Below are positions 24,943 through 38,132 of a stretch of DNA of 64,000 nucleotides, piece by piece. The DNA lies in contig CM034244.1 of the NCBI GenBank assembly GCA_019916065.1, positions 36,708,877 to 36,772,876 on the forward strand, written 5' to 3'. Every line of letters starts with the position of its first letter. Within the stretch, counting starts at the first letter, position 1. Source of the stretch: Vitellaria paradoxa. Its lineage: Eukaryota; Streptophyta; Magnoliopsida; Ericales; Sapotaceae. The translations under genes were made by a program, and so were the position numbers. The notes below the pieces were generated by a model that was not told the origin of the DNA, made no database searches, and was given only the letters and a program-made list of their open reading frames with translations.

Positions 24943-27900
24943 CTTTCTCTACAAACACCCCCTTATTTTCTTCCTTGAGTATGTTCAGGATGCAGGAGTG
25001 ACTCTCTTGGGCACAGTCCCAAGCTTAGTCAAGGCCTGGAAGAATACACATTGTATGGAAGGCCTAGATTGGACTAAGATACGGTAATCTTCCTTTTTGA
25101 TTTCAAATGTTCACAACTGCCTCAATTCACTAGATTAAAGATTTAAAGATGACAATGTGCAGTTCATTTGGTACTACTGGAGAAGCCTCCAATGTCGATG
25201 ATGACCTTTGGCTTTCTTCAAGAGCTTTTTACAAACCCATTCTTGAATGTTGTGGGGGCACTGAACTTGCATCATCCTACATCCAAGGAAATATTCTGCA
25301 ACCACAAGCTTTTGGAGCATTCAGCACTGCATCAATGACGACAGGCTTTGTCATCTTTGATGAGCATGGGGCTCCTTATGTAAGAATGTTTTCTACCATT
25401 TCTCTGTTTATATTTGAGTTTTGCTATCAAGATTTGGACACTGCATTACAACGTGGGCTGGAGGAAAGCCTCTTTCATTTCACGTTAAGTGAGGTTTATT
25501 CTAATACTTTACTCGCTAAGCCATTTGAAGTGAAATGCCGGAAATATTACCTGCCTTGCTTTTGTTATTTTGATAATACATTAACTTATAAAACTTAATC
25601 ATCAAGACAAGTCAAACCTGATTGATTGCCCATTTGGGAATTTCTGCATTTGCATTTATTTGATAGATTTTTTGAAATATGTGGCAGCCAAATGATCAAG
25701 CTTGTGTAGGTGAAGTGGGTTTATTTCCTCTATTCATGGGAGCTACTGACAGATTGCTCAATGCTGATCACGAAGAAGTCTACTTCAAAGGAATGCCCGT
25801 ATACAAAGGAATGGTATGCTAATGATGAGAAACCTTTCTCTTAGTTATATTTACTTGTCAAGTTCAATACACATCAGATATTCCAATGCTACAAACATGC
25901 TAGAAATCCCATTCCAGAATCATTAGATCATTCCCGGATTGACCATAACAATGCATTGATGTGCATGATGTAATTCAGGCATGAGTTGCCAACAGTGGGA
26001 ATGAATCCTGCAGTGTCCAGGCATCTGGAATTCTAGAACTAAATCAATCAGTACAATGTCTTCATCTAAGTTGTTGGCACCAACAATTGCTGAATTGAAT
26101 AGACATTCTTGTCTTCTGATTCATTTTTTATTCCTTTCATATTGTTTTTTGACATCATAAATATCCAAAGAACACAATTCCAGTTGGAAACAACTTGGGA
26201 TGAAACTTATAAAATGTAATTGTTTGTTAGGATAAGCTTATTGTACTCTTGTCCATATTATTAGTAGTGGCCAATAATCAGCATGTCTTGCTATACAAAT
26301 GCTATGATCTGGTGCCTAGAAGTGGCAGTGTTAGTATTTCCTTCTTATTTAATTGCTGCTCACAGCAACTAAGGAGACATGGAGACATTGTAAAGAGAAC
26401 TGTTGGAGGCTATTTTTTCGTACAAGGGAGGGCTGATGACACTATGAATCTTGGTGGCATAAAGGTGTCACTCTTATCTCCCATTTTTTATTCTTGTTGA
26501 ATCATGCTAATGCCATATTATAGATGGATCATTGATGGGCCTTCTAGCTTTGATGAGTTTTTTTGTTAACAACCCAGAAAAATTTAAATCATTCCATCAC
26601 TGGCTTTCCTGTAATTCATTTGACAAAACTGGCTTCCTGGATTTTATTCCTCCTCATTTAAGTTTTGGCATAGGTTGACTCTTGAATGAGCTTGAATTCT
26701 CCGTTATTGCATCCCTTGTTTTTATTTTGCATGGTCTAATAGTTGAAATTAGACAAATAACTAGGAGTTTCCTTGATATACAGACTAGCTCAGCTGAAAT
26801 TGAGCGTGTGTGTGACCAAGCGGATGAAAGTGTCTTGGAAACTGCTGCAGTCAGCGTTGCACCCGTAACTGGTGGGCCAGAACAGTTGGCTATATTTGTT
26901 CTATTGAAGAAAGGATTTAACAGTAAACCTGAAAAGCTAATGATGCTATTCTCAAGAGCCATTCAGAGCAACCTTAACCCATTGTTTAAGGTTTGTGCCT
27001 CTTTTTAAGGTCTTGAACATATTGCCCTTTTTTCCTAGGTTAGGTTTGTCTTTACAGGTTGAGGACATCCAGATTCATTTTTCATGATATTATTGCATTC
27101 TAGTTTTCCATAAGATCTGAAGGCATGGTTATTAAGATTATTCAGCAGAACACCACCCCTAGGATCCACGTGCCGGCCTTGTAAGATTGTAAACCAATGT
27201 CAGCCTCACCCGAGAATAAAAAAATAAACTAACTGATGCAATAATGTTGAAAACTGTTATCTGAAAAGAAAATGTGTAGTAAACCAAATAGTATGTTATA
27301 TAAAGTTATTTATAACAACAGTCGGTGTAAATATTCTTTATATTCAAATTCATAATATTCAAAATTTTTTTTGGACAAAAGGTACATATATCCACATTTT
27401 TTTAAAGACAGGTTTGGAAGAAGCAACTATGAATACAGGATGACCAACATTAATTTGTGGATTTGAAACAAAGGTTGAAATACTTGTTGGGCCTACGGTT
27501 TTGTGCTGATGTTTTTGCCTTCCTTGTTTGTTTCTTACATTGTTTTACCCTTTTTTTTTATTTGATGGATTATAGTAGATTTTTTTATATTATAGTTTAT
27601 GCATATGCAAATGCCTAAACAATACATCTTCATTTGGCTCAATTGTAATCTATACTAATACATTAATCTGTTTGTTTTTTAAGTCTTTGTTTTTTTTTTT
27701 TTTTTTATTGGTTTGGATAATAATATTATTATATTAAAAATTCAGTGATTGTTAGTGGTCTAACATGTATCTTAATTTTTTTTTATCTTTTTTTTTTATT
27801 TGGAGGTTCGACACATGTTGCATTTTTTTGTTTTCTGTTTTTATAAATCTATAATGAATCATTTTATTGTTATTAGTGTATTTGAAGAATTGTTGTGGTC

Positions 27901-28064
27901 CGATGCAGGTCGCATTTTTGTTTTTGTGCTTTATTTAATTATTTATTTTGTTTGGAGTACCGATATATATCACATTTTTTTTTGGTAAGTTTACGATAGA
28001 TCATTTTGTTATAAATTAGGTATTTGATTTTTTTTTATGTTTAAATATTTTGTGTTTGGTACAT

Positions 28065-28209
28065 TTGTGTTTGGAGTAGTAAAAAATTAGATAAAGTGAA
28101 ATAAGTTGTGGATTCGTAATTCATGTAATAAGATAAAAAGTGAGTAACTTTTAGAGATTTTTTAAGGTTTTCGGAGATTTTTAAAAATTTATAGCAAACC
28201 AAATGGAGC
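28065..28209. mobile_element. MITE-like insertion in AAE-B intron 13
   Basis: About 145 bases absent from the same place in units A (near 5577) and C (near 60540). It begins TGTTTGGAGTAG and ends CCAAATGGAGC, so its ends resemble the inverted termini of the other short inserts here. It entered unit B after the units separated. Confidence 0.5.
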
Positions 28210-28559
28210 ATAAATATTATTTTACATTTTGCATATAGTATTTTTCATCTATCGTAAAATTAAATATATTGCAAAAGCCCAGATTAAAGCAGAGGCATTC
28301 TGCTAGTATCTATGGAAAGCGAATTAAAGACTCGTATTAAATGTCCAATTAAAAATGGATTGAATAATTGGAAAAAATAATTTAATAATCTGCATTTTTA
28401 ACTTTTATTTATTTATTTATTTTTTTTAAAACCTGTTTACAGGTGAGATTTGTGAAGATTGTCCCAGAGTTCCCTCGAACAGCTTCCAATAAATTACTGA
28501 GGAGAGTTTTGAGGGACCAACTGAAGCGTGAGCTTGGCATGATCCAGAGCAAAATTTAA

Positions 28560-30159
28560 TGGGCACCACCATTAATTCTTGGTATATCGTGGATGAATAA
28601 TTAAGAACCATATTGTAAGATTTTCTGTGGCTTGATTTAAAATAAATGACCAATTGATTGCTCGAGCAATGCAGACACTGTGATATGAATATCTCATGCC
28701 CATTTCAAGCTTGTATTTTGTTGAACAGCTCGACGCAGTATAATATGAATGTGGGCTCCTTGACAGTTAGTTTTTTTGGGGATTGATTTCTTTCAAGGTA
28801 TATAACAAATGGCATAAGAACATACACACATTTCTTATCTACTGTGATTATAGTGCAAAGACTGCTTGTATGGATGCAAAATTGCAAACTGCGCATGCCT
28901 TAGTTTCCATCTCTTTAACAATTAGATTTTAGGATGAGTTCTTCTGAGGCTTATAGCAAGCAGCATGAGATGTTGTTGCAGTGATTATATGCCTTTGGTT
29001 TCGTCTCATTAATAACTAATTTTTTAGTAGCTTTTAGGAGTGAGTTTTTTTAAGGTATATAGTGTCTGTTTGAAGTGTCAAATTTTGGCCAAAAAAATAA
29101 ATAAATAATATGTAAATTTTGGATTGTTGAGTATTTGGTGTATTACTCAAAAAAATATAAAAAGATTAATAAAATTGGAGCAAGTTAAAAAAAAGAAAAG
29201 TTAGAAATTTTTGGTGATTAAAATATTAGACAAATTTAAAAATTTTTGGAGAAAGTTGATACGGTAAACTTCTCTGGTTTGCACCGCCAATAGGCCTTCA
29301 AAGATTGTAGGTCCAATTTGTTGAATGTGACTTTGTTTTAAGATCACAAATTAGCCAACAACCACCGTTCAGTATGCACCTTGCTTTTCCAACTGCATAC
29401 ATACATATATAGATACATAAATATATTCATTTTGGTTTGGTAAACGAAATAAGAAACATGCCATATGAACAATCGATACCAAACCATATTCATGCCATGA
29501 TAATTCCAGGTTCTAACCAATATGTGAATAACTCTCCCCTCAAGCCTCCTGTCTCCATCATGCATTAAATCAAGAGCATTACATCATATATATAATTTTA
29601 TGCTAATTAAGGGTAAGGTTTGTCGGCCTCCTCCATGCAGTTTCTAAGTACAGTTATATATATGTCAAGCTAGAAAAAAAAAAAAAAAAATCGTGATAGT
29701 TGCAGTAACAATTTTACTTTATGCATGGTGTATAGTGTTAGGGCATTTGAAAACAAATTTCTCATAGGATAAATGTAGCAGAATACGAATGCTAAGATAA
29801 ATTTTTACTGATATAAAAAAATGTAAAATAAGAAATTAGTAAATATATTTGAAAAAAAGTTGATATGGTGTTAATAGAAAAGAATATTATTTAAAATAGT
29901 TTAATTATATCTAATACAGGCTTATAAGTACACCAATAAAGAAGACATATGTCTAAGATAATATGAATTAAAATTATGAAGTATTAAATAATCTCACAAA
30001 ACCTCTTAGGAAATATAACCAATGAAAAAAATGAATGGTAAAAAAGAGTTGACCCAACTTATTTAGGATTAAAATTATGTTGAATTTGAATCGTTTATTA
30101 ATATATCGGCTCCTGTACAGTTGAGGAGGCATGAACATTGCAGAGTGACTCTTAGAATT

Positions 30160-30193
<34 letters not shown>

Positions 30194-30233
30194 ATATGGA
30201 CATTCTAAAAGAGTTGCACACACAAACAAAGAG
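28560..30233. other. Intergenic region AAE-B to F6'H-B
   Basis: Matches 5918-7572 of unit A almost throughout. No coding potential. A TA microsatellite at about 30163-30190 is longer than in unit A. Confidence 0.6.
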
Positions 30234-30252
30234 ATATATATATATATATATA
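30234..30252 (+). promoter_or_regulatory. TATA tract of F6'H-B
   Basis: TA tract of about 19 bases, roughly 110 bases upstream of the start codon of the intact F6'H. Same context as in the other two copies; only the tract length differs. Confidence 0.5.
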
Positions 30253-30363
30253 GCCTTGCATGGCATGAACACTACACCATAGCCTCTCTTCCACTGTAAC
30301 CCTCTTTCCCAAGTGCTATAATCATTACTTCCCTGTAAATAATCTTAATCGCAGATCATAGTA

Positions 30364-32094
30364 ATGGCTCCTGCAATTTCGACTTCTCTATCCAACAACT
30401 CATGGGATATCACAAACTTTGTAGTCTACGAAGGCAATGGAGTGAAGGGTCTTGCAGAGATGGGCCTCAAAACCCTACCAAAGCAATACATTCAACCACC
30501 CCAAGAAAGGCTATTGGGCACCAACATTGCTCTATTGCCAGAAGAGTCCATACCCATCATTGACATGTCGAACTGGCCGCCCCCGAAGGTGGCGGATTCG
30601 ATCTGCGATGCAGCTGAGAAGTGGGGTTTCTTTCAGATTGTTAACCACGGAATACCCATTCGAGTGCTGGAGGATGTGAAAGAGGCAACTCACAGGTTCT
30701 TTGGGTTGCCAGCAGAAGCGAAGAGGAAGCACTCCAAAGAGGTTTCTCCTACGAACAACGTCCGCTTTGGGACGAGCTTTAGTCCTGAAGCTGAGAAGGC
30801 TTTGGAGTGGAAAGATTACCTTAGCCTCTTCTATGTTTCGGATGATGAGGCTGCTGCCTACTGGCCTGCTGTGTGCAAGTAGCCATCCTTCCTAAACTAA
30901 ACGTTAAAAACATACATGGCGGGGATGTTAACGGGTTAAATATAGGATGGGTGTCACTTTTCTTGGCCCTGTTTCCATCTCCGTCTCTATTTTAAGAATG
31001 AAAATTTCTTTCATATGTGTCTTTCCTAAATAGTGGATTTCTATCCACATTTCGAGGATGAAAAGTTTTTTTATACTCATCCCATCACAGTTAAATATCA
31101 GATTTTCAATATATCTTCGTTCCTATTTACCCACTAAATATAATAATAACTATAACTTTTATATTATATATAAAATAAATATTAAAAATATTATATAATT
31201 TATATTTTTATATATATTAAATAATATTAAAATAAAAATATATGAATTTAAAAATAAATTTTTAAACGAGTAAAGAATAAGGTGGAAACTGTCGTATTAG
31301 TCTCTATTTCTATTCAAGATACACTTTAAAACTTTCATACTTATTCCCACTCTATTACTAATATTCTCGTACTATTTTCAAATAAAATAAATAAAGCAGG
31401 TATCCATTGATTACTAATAATTTAAACATCCCTAGTACATGCATACACCTTCTTATTATTATTATTATTATTATTATTATGGTTGTGGGTTTGTAGGGAT
31501 GAAGCGCTGGAGTTCATGAAGAGGTCAGAATTGGTGATCAAGAGGCTTTTGGAAGCTCTAACGAAGAGACTGAACGTGAAGGAGATTGACGAAACAAAAG
31601 AGTTGCTCCTAATGGGATCAAAGAGGATTAACCTCAACTACTATCCCATGTGTCCAAACCCGGAGCTCACAGTGGGAGTTGGGCGCCACTCAGACGTCTC
31701 AACCCTCACCATCCTCCTCCAAGACCACATTGGAGGACTTTGCGTCAGAAAAATCGAAGAAGAAGAAGACCACAGCAGCAGCAGCAGCTGGATTCACGTC
31801 CCGCCGATTCCGGGAGCTCTCGTCATCAACATCGGCGACGCGATGCAGATCATGAGCAATGGGCGGTACAAGAGCATCGAGCACAGGGTGATTGCTAATG
31901 GAACCAGAAACAGGGTGTCGGTGCCGATCTTTGTGAATCCGAGGCCCGGAGAAGTAATAGGTCCGTTGCCGGAAGTGCTGGAGAGTGGAGATGAGAAGGC
32001 TTTGTACAAGCAAGTTCTGTATTCGGATTATGTCAAGCATTTCTTCAGGAAAGGCCACGATGGGAAGGACACGGTTGAGTTTGCAAAAATATGA
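30364..32094 (+). CDS. F6'H1: Feruloyl-CoA 6'-hydroxylase-like 2-oxoglutarate dioxygenase, copy B (intact)
   Basis: Exon 1 30364-30878, exon 2 31497-32094; the 618-base intron splits a Lys codon. The product is 370 residues, against about 361 for the Arabidopsis enzyme. Family role: Fe(II)/2-oxoglutarate-dependent ortho-hydroxylation of feruloyl-CoA (some members also p-coumaroyl-CoA) in the cytosol, giving 6'-hydroxyferuloyl-CoA, which cyclises to scopoletin. Visible features: N-terminal 2OGD domain from about residue 62 (IPIIDMSN), [16 protein letters not shown] (81-96), [12 protein letters not shown] (133-144), the NYYP motif, iron ligands His236 and Asp238 in GRHSD and His301 in EHRV, and 2-oxoglutarate-binding Arg311/Ser313 (RVS). 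An acidic and polyserine stretch ([11 protein letters not shown], about 259-269) makes the loop before WIHVPP longer than usual. The start is the ATG opening MAPAIS, the family's usual N-terminus. The only undamaged copy in the window. Substrate choice between feruloyl- and coumaroyl-CoA cannot be told from sequence alone. Confidence 0.9.
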
Positions 32095-34703
32095 GGAGGA
32101 GTACTTTTGATCTCCTTCAATTTGATTTTTTGTTGTAGGTGCATGTGTGTGATCAACGGGAATAATAATAATAATAGGAAAGAAGGAAGGAAAGAAAAAG
32201 GCGTGCATGTTTAGGACAACAGAGAGAGTCTGAGAACAGCTGCATGCCTTTAAATAAAACACAAAATGTGTGCTATGTAATTGAGTTTTTCATTAATGTT
32301 TCTCTTTCTCATCAATGAAATTTGAATGTCCCATTTCTCATCTTTTTCCCCCTCTTCAATTTTAACTTACAAAGGCAATAATTCTACTAAGATTGGACAT
32401 ACTCTAAAAAATAGTACTGACGCTTTCGAACATAGCCGAACTAGTAAGTGGGTATGCTCTCTATGTTATTAGCTAGGTTTCGAGTCCTGTAATTCAACTG
32501 AAAGGCACGGTTGAGAGAGTTGGTTATGTGTCTCCTGATTTACCCATCAGCAAAATTCAGTGGGGTTCCAGGTCACCCAAGAAAAAGTACGAATAATTTT
32601 TTTTTTTAACTCGAAGTAGGGGTAGACGGATCCTAAGCTATCCTGGACGGGAGCCTAACCTAAAAAAGAAAAAAAAAATAGTTCAATTTTTTTTTTTAAA
32701 TTTAGTACATCTTAAATTTTTATATCTCAACTCACTCACGCTTTAAACCATTTGTTCAATCTAGACAAACTCCCAAATTCTAAGTCCAGACTGGAAGTGA
32801 ACTCAAGTATAATTAGTCAATAGTGGTCATCAATTTTGCACCTTGAATTTCCTTGCTCCTTGGCTATTCTCATTGAAACCAGATTAAGCTCCGTTTGAAA
32901 CTTTCAATTTTTTCAAAAAATTTTAAAGATCTCCAAAAGTTTGTAATTTTTTGGTAATTAAATTTTATTATGTGTCACTTTTTACATTAATTTTTAATTT
33001 TTTCAAAACTCTAAATACCACCTAAATGAAAACAAAACCTAGTGTCTCTATTCTTGAAATATATTTGTAAAATGTGTCGAGGATATCTTGTGAAATTGAG
33101 GATCTAACATTTTGAAGAAAAAGATACATGGAAGGCATAAGCCACCATTTTATATTTCAAATGTCAAATCAACATCAATCTCCCTAACAGTATTTTATTT
33201 ACATTTGAAAAAGACATCCATATCACTCACTAAAAATTAACTCTACTCTGCTTAATTACCCAAAAGGAAAAAAAAAAAAAAAAAAACTCTACTCTACTCA
33301 TCAATTCAAGGACTTTTTTTTTCTTTTTTTTTTAAATAAAAAATTTAATTAAACTAATAAAATTACAATATAATCATTTAATTTTATTTTAAGGTAAAAC
33401 CATGATTTCATAATACGATCTCTCCAAAAGAGGAAAAAAATAACAAACTTAAAACTGTAATTTCATTTTGCGATCTTAACTTTCCCAGTTACAATTAGTT
33501 ACCCTTACAACCTCATAACACATTCTTTTATCTTTCACCATCGTTCGCAAACAAATTTGATGGTGGCTCCGTCCGCCATTGGATTTTTCTTGCTTGATGC
33601 AAAGGCATCAATGTCGAGGTGCAAGGGGCGGGGCTTCCAAAGATCTAGCTATCTGCCTCCTTGGAGACTGAGCATTCTTTGGTGATTTGGAATTAGTGGA
33701 AATGCAAAGGCTATTGATTTTGTTTAAACATCTTTGAATCTTGCCTAATGATGAGACAACTAACTTTCCTTCTCAAAAACTATGAAAATGGGGACTGAGA
33801 GTCTAGAGGTTGAGCTTAAAAATGACTTACAGATTTTGTTATACATAGATCTTTTTTTTAGGGGGGGCATTTTGATATATAGATTTTTAAGGGAAAAAAA
33901 ATATTGTATGTACTTTTTGCGTCACCAAACAATAGAAAATCAATAGAATAATTGTGTGAAAAGCATTTTATATCAAGACAAACGGAATCTTGGAGGACTA
34001 CTATTTACGGGAATGGGTAGACCAAGGATGTCACCCCCTACATGTGCCAAGAACACATGGTCCAAGGACTCTTGGTTGGCTTTGTATGGTTGAGGACTTT
34101 GTTAATCCACCCTTTAATAGAAGGTGGAGGTAATGTTGCTAATGTCATGTAAACGTTTTTTTTTTTCTTTCTTTGTTTTTTTTTTTTTTTTTTTTGGCTA
34201 CAAAAATTATAGAGAAATGGTCCCTATATGGATCAAATTGAATGGGTTACATGTTTACTTTAGTGTCTTCTAGTGGAGATCTCTGTTGGATTCATTAGGG
34301 TCAACATCCCTTGAGGGAGAATGGGACAAGCTAGCTTGATGAACCCTCTATCTCCAACAAGCAAGCCATAAAACATGAACGGGGGATCATGCAACCACTA
34401 TAGGTGCCCATCACCAAAGTCCCAACCTTATAGGAGCTTTATTGGCTAGGTCAAACTTTAGCCTTTTGAAGAACAAGGATGAGCCATAAGTGGTATGATA
34501 GGAAGCACAGACTCACCGTTAAAGGTGCCAATTGTGAGTTAGACTTATGAGGGACTTGGACACAAAGCAGATACAACCTAGACACTTTTTGAACATGTCT
34601 TTTCGATGATCGATTTTTTATGTTTAGACATAATTTGGACACATCACAAATTTGGTTTGGACACACCATGAACTTCATTTTGGATATGTGTTAAGCTCAC
34701 CTT

Positions 34704-34744
<41 letters not shown>

Positions 34745-36290
34745 TTATTTATCAACTTTTAAGCTATGAACATAATTTATTATCTTTTTTACGTAATGTA
34801 ATCATTACATTACTTGTTAATTTATAAGATATGAAATATATGGCTTTTAATTTTATCTAGCGTTATATTGTATTATTTCTATTGTATTAGGATAAAATAT
34901 TAATTTAAAGACAACAAATATATAAAAATATATATTTTTGTCAAGTCCTCACTATGTCTTGCATATTTTGAAAATCCCTAAGTCAATGCATTTTTGTTAT
35001 GTCGTGTTAGTGTCGTTAGTTGGGGTCATGCTTCTTATAAGGCATACATGTGGTAGCAATCACTTAGCCTTGTTGTGGACCATGGAAAGACATTGAGTGG
35101 ATATAGGTTCACTCAGGTTGTGTGTCATTTGCCGCGCCAAGGTAATTGCTCAAATGCTCAATCGGAAGAGAGAGACTAGTGCAATTGAATAAAGAAATCA
35201 TTCGATAAATAGTTGTTTAAACAACAAATTACATATACGTACCATTAGTGTAAATATTGGTATGTTTGGGGCCAAGGAAGGGTCATAGTGTCTAAGTATT
35301 GAAAGGGAGATTTGTGTACCTTGATGGAGAAATTGTTCCACGTAATGGTTCAAGATCGCATACTATAGTTCAAAGTCATGGTCACCACAAGCATCTCAGT
35401 CATCTAATTTTTGATATGGTCGTGGTGCTTCGTCGTAGTATCGGGTTATATAACGGTTAGCTAATTAAAGGATTTCAAACCTCAAAATTGACAAATTAAG
35501 CTAATATCTAGCTCGATATGACAAATAATTGTGTTGATATCTCACTATCTCTCAATATCTCACCCCATATGGTGTGAGACATGGCCAAATTACTTAGGGT
35601 TGACACATCGCGAGCCTCATCTAGTTCTCTCTTGAGGCTATGTCAAGATCTTAGCTGAGATGATATATTGCAACTTTGAACTATAAAGTATATTGTGTTT
35701 ATCAACCTTGGCCACATCGTAATCTACAGTTGCTCTAGGTGTGACAAGGGCAGGCTGGCATATGACTATGAGCAGATGATGGAGTTGACATGACATTAAG
35801 CTATGTGATAATGTGGCCTGGAGTGTGGCTATGGACTTACATTTAACTATGCTAATGTGATGGATAGATAGTCATTGCATTTGTAATTGATGTGGGAGTA
35901 AAGAAACAAGCCTTATGAGTGAGCAAGCAGCGCAAGTTTCATTAGACTTATGTTTTATGTCGAGTGTGGATACGTGTTCAAGTGTTTGATTCATCAAGGA
36001 GGTTGACATGGCTAGATTTATTATGTTAGGTTCAAATGGAGTTTGCAATACAAAATTAAGTTTTTTCTGCATAACATATAAGTTTTACATCTAGTTGTAC
36101 GGTGAACTTGATTGTTTATACACAACTGGCTCACATCCAATTAGACATAACCAACATATATCCCATATTTGTATCCAAGTGTTGACTACCTAGTTTCATA
36201 AGTTCAATGGAGTCATGTAACATAGGATTGGACACAACAGCGCCGCACTGGATGCTGTCATTCCATTGGTCATATCCTGTCCTTTATTTT
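32095..36290. other. Spacer B, proximal part
   Basis: Repeat of 9428-13600 with small indels. Long A/T runs, a TA microsatellite at about 34706-34738, and the SINE-like segment near 32443-32487. No gene recognised. Confidence 0.6.
32415..32600 (+). mobile_element. Possible tRNA-derived SINE, unit B
   Basis: Counterpart of 9735-9925. A-box-like TAGCCGAACTAGTAAGTGG at 32443-32461 and B-box-like GTTTCGAGTCC at about 32477-32487. The A box is nearer to tRNA consensus than in unit A. The ends are uncertain. Confidence 0.4.
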
Positions 36291-36313
36291 TAATTTTAGG
36301 TTGAGAGCTGTAG

Positions 36314-36818
36314 GTGGTATTCAAAACTCGTATCTATCATTGCAATGTTGATTCTGCCGGCAATGTTAGTTTGGATATTCTGAAAGATGGTTAGAGCCCT
36401 GCTCTAACAATCTTGAAGGTCCTCTTTGCACTCAAAGCTATTTTCACCAACCTCGAATACTGTAAGTACTTCACTCCCTTCTCAATGTGGTTTTTTTTTT
36501 CTTTTTCAACTTTTAATTCGTTTCATTTTGTTTTTTCGTGGTGATCAAAGGCCTTTTTTTTGGGTTTTTTTTTTTATTCTAGTTTTTTTGGAGGTAGGCT
36601 TGTTGGTGTTTTTTTTGGGAGGGGGGGAGGGGGCTTATGTTTTTTTATTTCCCTTTTCCCTTCCCATTTTTCTTCAAACCAAATACACGCTAAATCTATT
36701 GTTATGATTTTTTTTTTCAAATAATCCAGTTGTTCCTAGCACAGCCCACTTATACTTGACTGACAAGACCAAACATGATAAATTAGCAGTACAGTGGATA
36801 CTCCGATTTGCGAGATAA
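36314..36818 (+). pseudogene. Ubiquitin-conjugating enzyme (E2) fragment, unit B
   Basis: Counterpart of 13626-14211. Block 1 (36314 to about 36460) has the same TAG (36392-36394) in place of Trp and the same Ser for the catalytic Cys, followed by SPALTIL. It keeps a good GTAAGT donor. Block 2 (36723-36818) encodes an E2 C-terminus ending ILRFAR-stop. Shared lesions show the copy was dead before duplication. Confidence 0.75.
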
Positions 36819-37828
36819 ATTTGATGAATTCGAATGAAGGAAAAAAAGAATATCTTTGAACAACAGCATTCAAGTTTTGGATGACTTGAAACGAAGTTTA
36901 TGTGGTTATGTTTCTTGTATAATAAAAAGTCTTTATGATACAACTTTTACCGACTTTTCTTATGTTTCTCTAGAGGAAGAAGCTGACATCGATTTTAATG
37001 TCAGTTTGAAAATTACGTATTTGTGTTAGTATTTTTGTTTAAAGTGTAAACTTATATTTTGACTATTGAGAATAATAATTTGTGTGAATGCTGGTGTCAG
37101 TAGAGTTGGAATATTTGCTGTGGGAAAAAATTGGTGGGAGGCACACAGTTTGATTCTAGCATGCTGATAAGATCCAATGGTGGTGTGATTGAATTTTTTG
37201 AAGTCTACCTTTGTTTGGCAGAGAGTAACCAAATCTATCAATTCCCTTATATGTTTCATAAAAATTGAAGAGAAATTTTTTTGAAAAAGTGAGTTTACTT
37301 TGAACCAATTACGCTTAGGGAAAATTTTTATGTTTTTATTTTATTAGTATAGAATTTTGAATTCAACTTTTGTTTTTTTTTTTTCAAATTTTTTTAAAAT
37401 TTTTTTAAAATTGAATGGTCTGACAAATATCTTGCAAAAATGAATCAAATTCGAAGTCAACTCTGTGATTTTTTTTTTGAAATAAAAATCATTCAAAGTT
37501 ATGAAGGTGGGCTAAAGTGCTACTAGTGTTTATTTGTCTGTTTTTTCACACAATGGAAAAATAAACCCTAAACTGTCCAATTATAAAAAGAAAAGTTTAT
37601 TTTTTTCACACAAATGACAAAAGAACTCTAAACTACCCAATTATATTAAAAAAAGGGGTGAAAATAAACTCGAAGAGATGATATTGAGAGTGATGTTATC
37701 CTTAAATATATGTTGAATTTTAATTTAAAAAATACTTGAATAAATTTAAACTGTTAAATTTTAATTTAACGATTCTCGAATTTGATGTCACGAAATTAAT
37801 ATTGCATAATAATGTCAGTTTCTTTTTT

Positions 37829-37984
37829 AACTTGTTTGGCCACACCAAATCTTACAAAAAATCACCAATTTTAACTAATTTTTATACTTTCTTCAATCAA
37901 AATTTTTTACCTATCACTTTTATGTCACATCTTTCTATTTTTATTCTACTTTTTCCTTCACTTTTGTCTACCAAACGGGTTGCG
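37829..37984. mobile_element. MITE-like insertion in spacer B
   Basis: About 155 bases missing from the matching place in spacer A (near 15245). The ends read CTTGTTTGG and CCAAACGGGTTG, a short inverted pair. No coding capacity. Confidence 0.5.
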
Positions 37985-38132
37985 AAAAAAAAAAAAAAAC
38001 CTAAATTTGGCTCAATAGAGATGGTTTACTTTTGACAGTGATTGGTGATTGGTTGTACTTTTGAAATTGATTGGTTGCACTTTCGATTTGATAGTGCTTC
38101 AGTAAAAAAAAAAAAATAGTATGAAATAGTAA

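Larger units (their letters stand above)
15951..28559 (+). pseudogene. AAE17/18: Acyl-activating enzyme (AAE17/18-like), copy B, nonsense in exon 3
   Basis: Complete 14-exon gene: 15951-16234, 16929-17058, 17136-17392, 18495-18696, 19592-19632, 21010-21138, 21316-21389, 21478-21698, 24989-25083, 25163-25379, 25688-25813, 26366-26464, 26784-26990, 28443-28559. Joined length is 2199 bases, 733 codons with the stop; all borders are GT-AG and phases agree. A TGA at 17328-17330 replaces Arg codon 203 (AGA in copy C), so only 202 residues are made. The rest reads as an intact ANL enzyme: SSGTTG at about 368-373, [13 protein letters not shown] at 613-625, probable catalytic Lys711 in PRTASNK, and Ser-Lys-Ile (PTS1-like) at the C-terminus. 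In-frame ATGs at 15897 and 15903 would add 16-18 residues, but in unit C a TAG blocks that frame, so the start at 15951 is preferred. Lack of other damage suggests recent loss, or a miscalled base at 17328. Confidence 0.85.
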
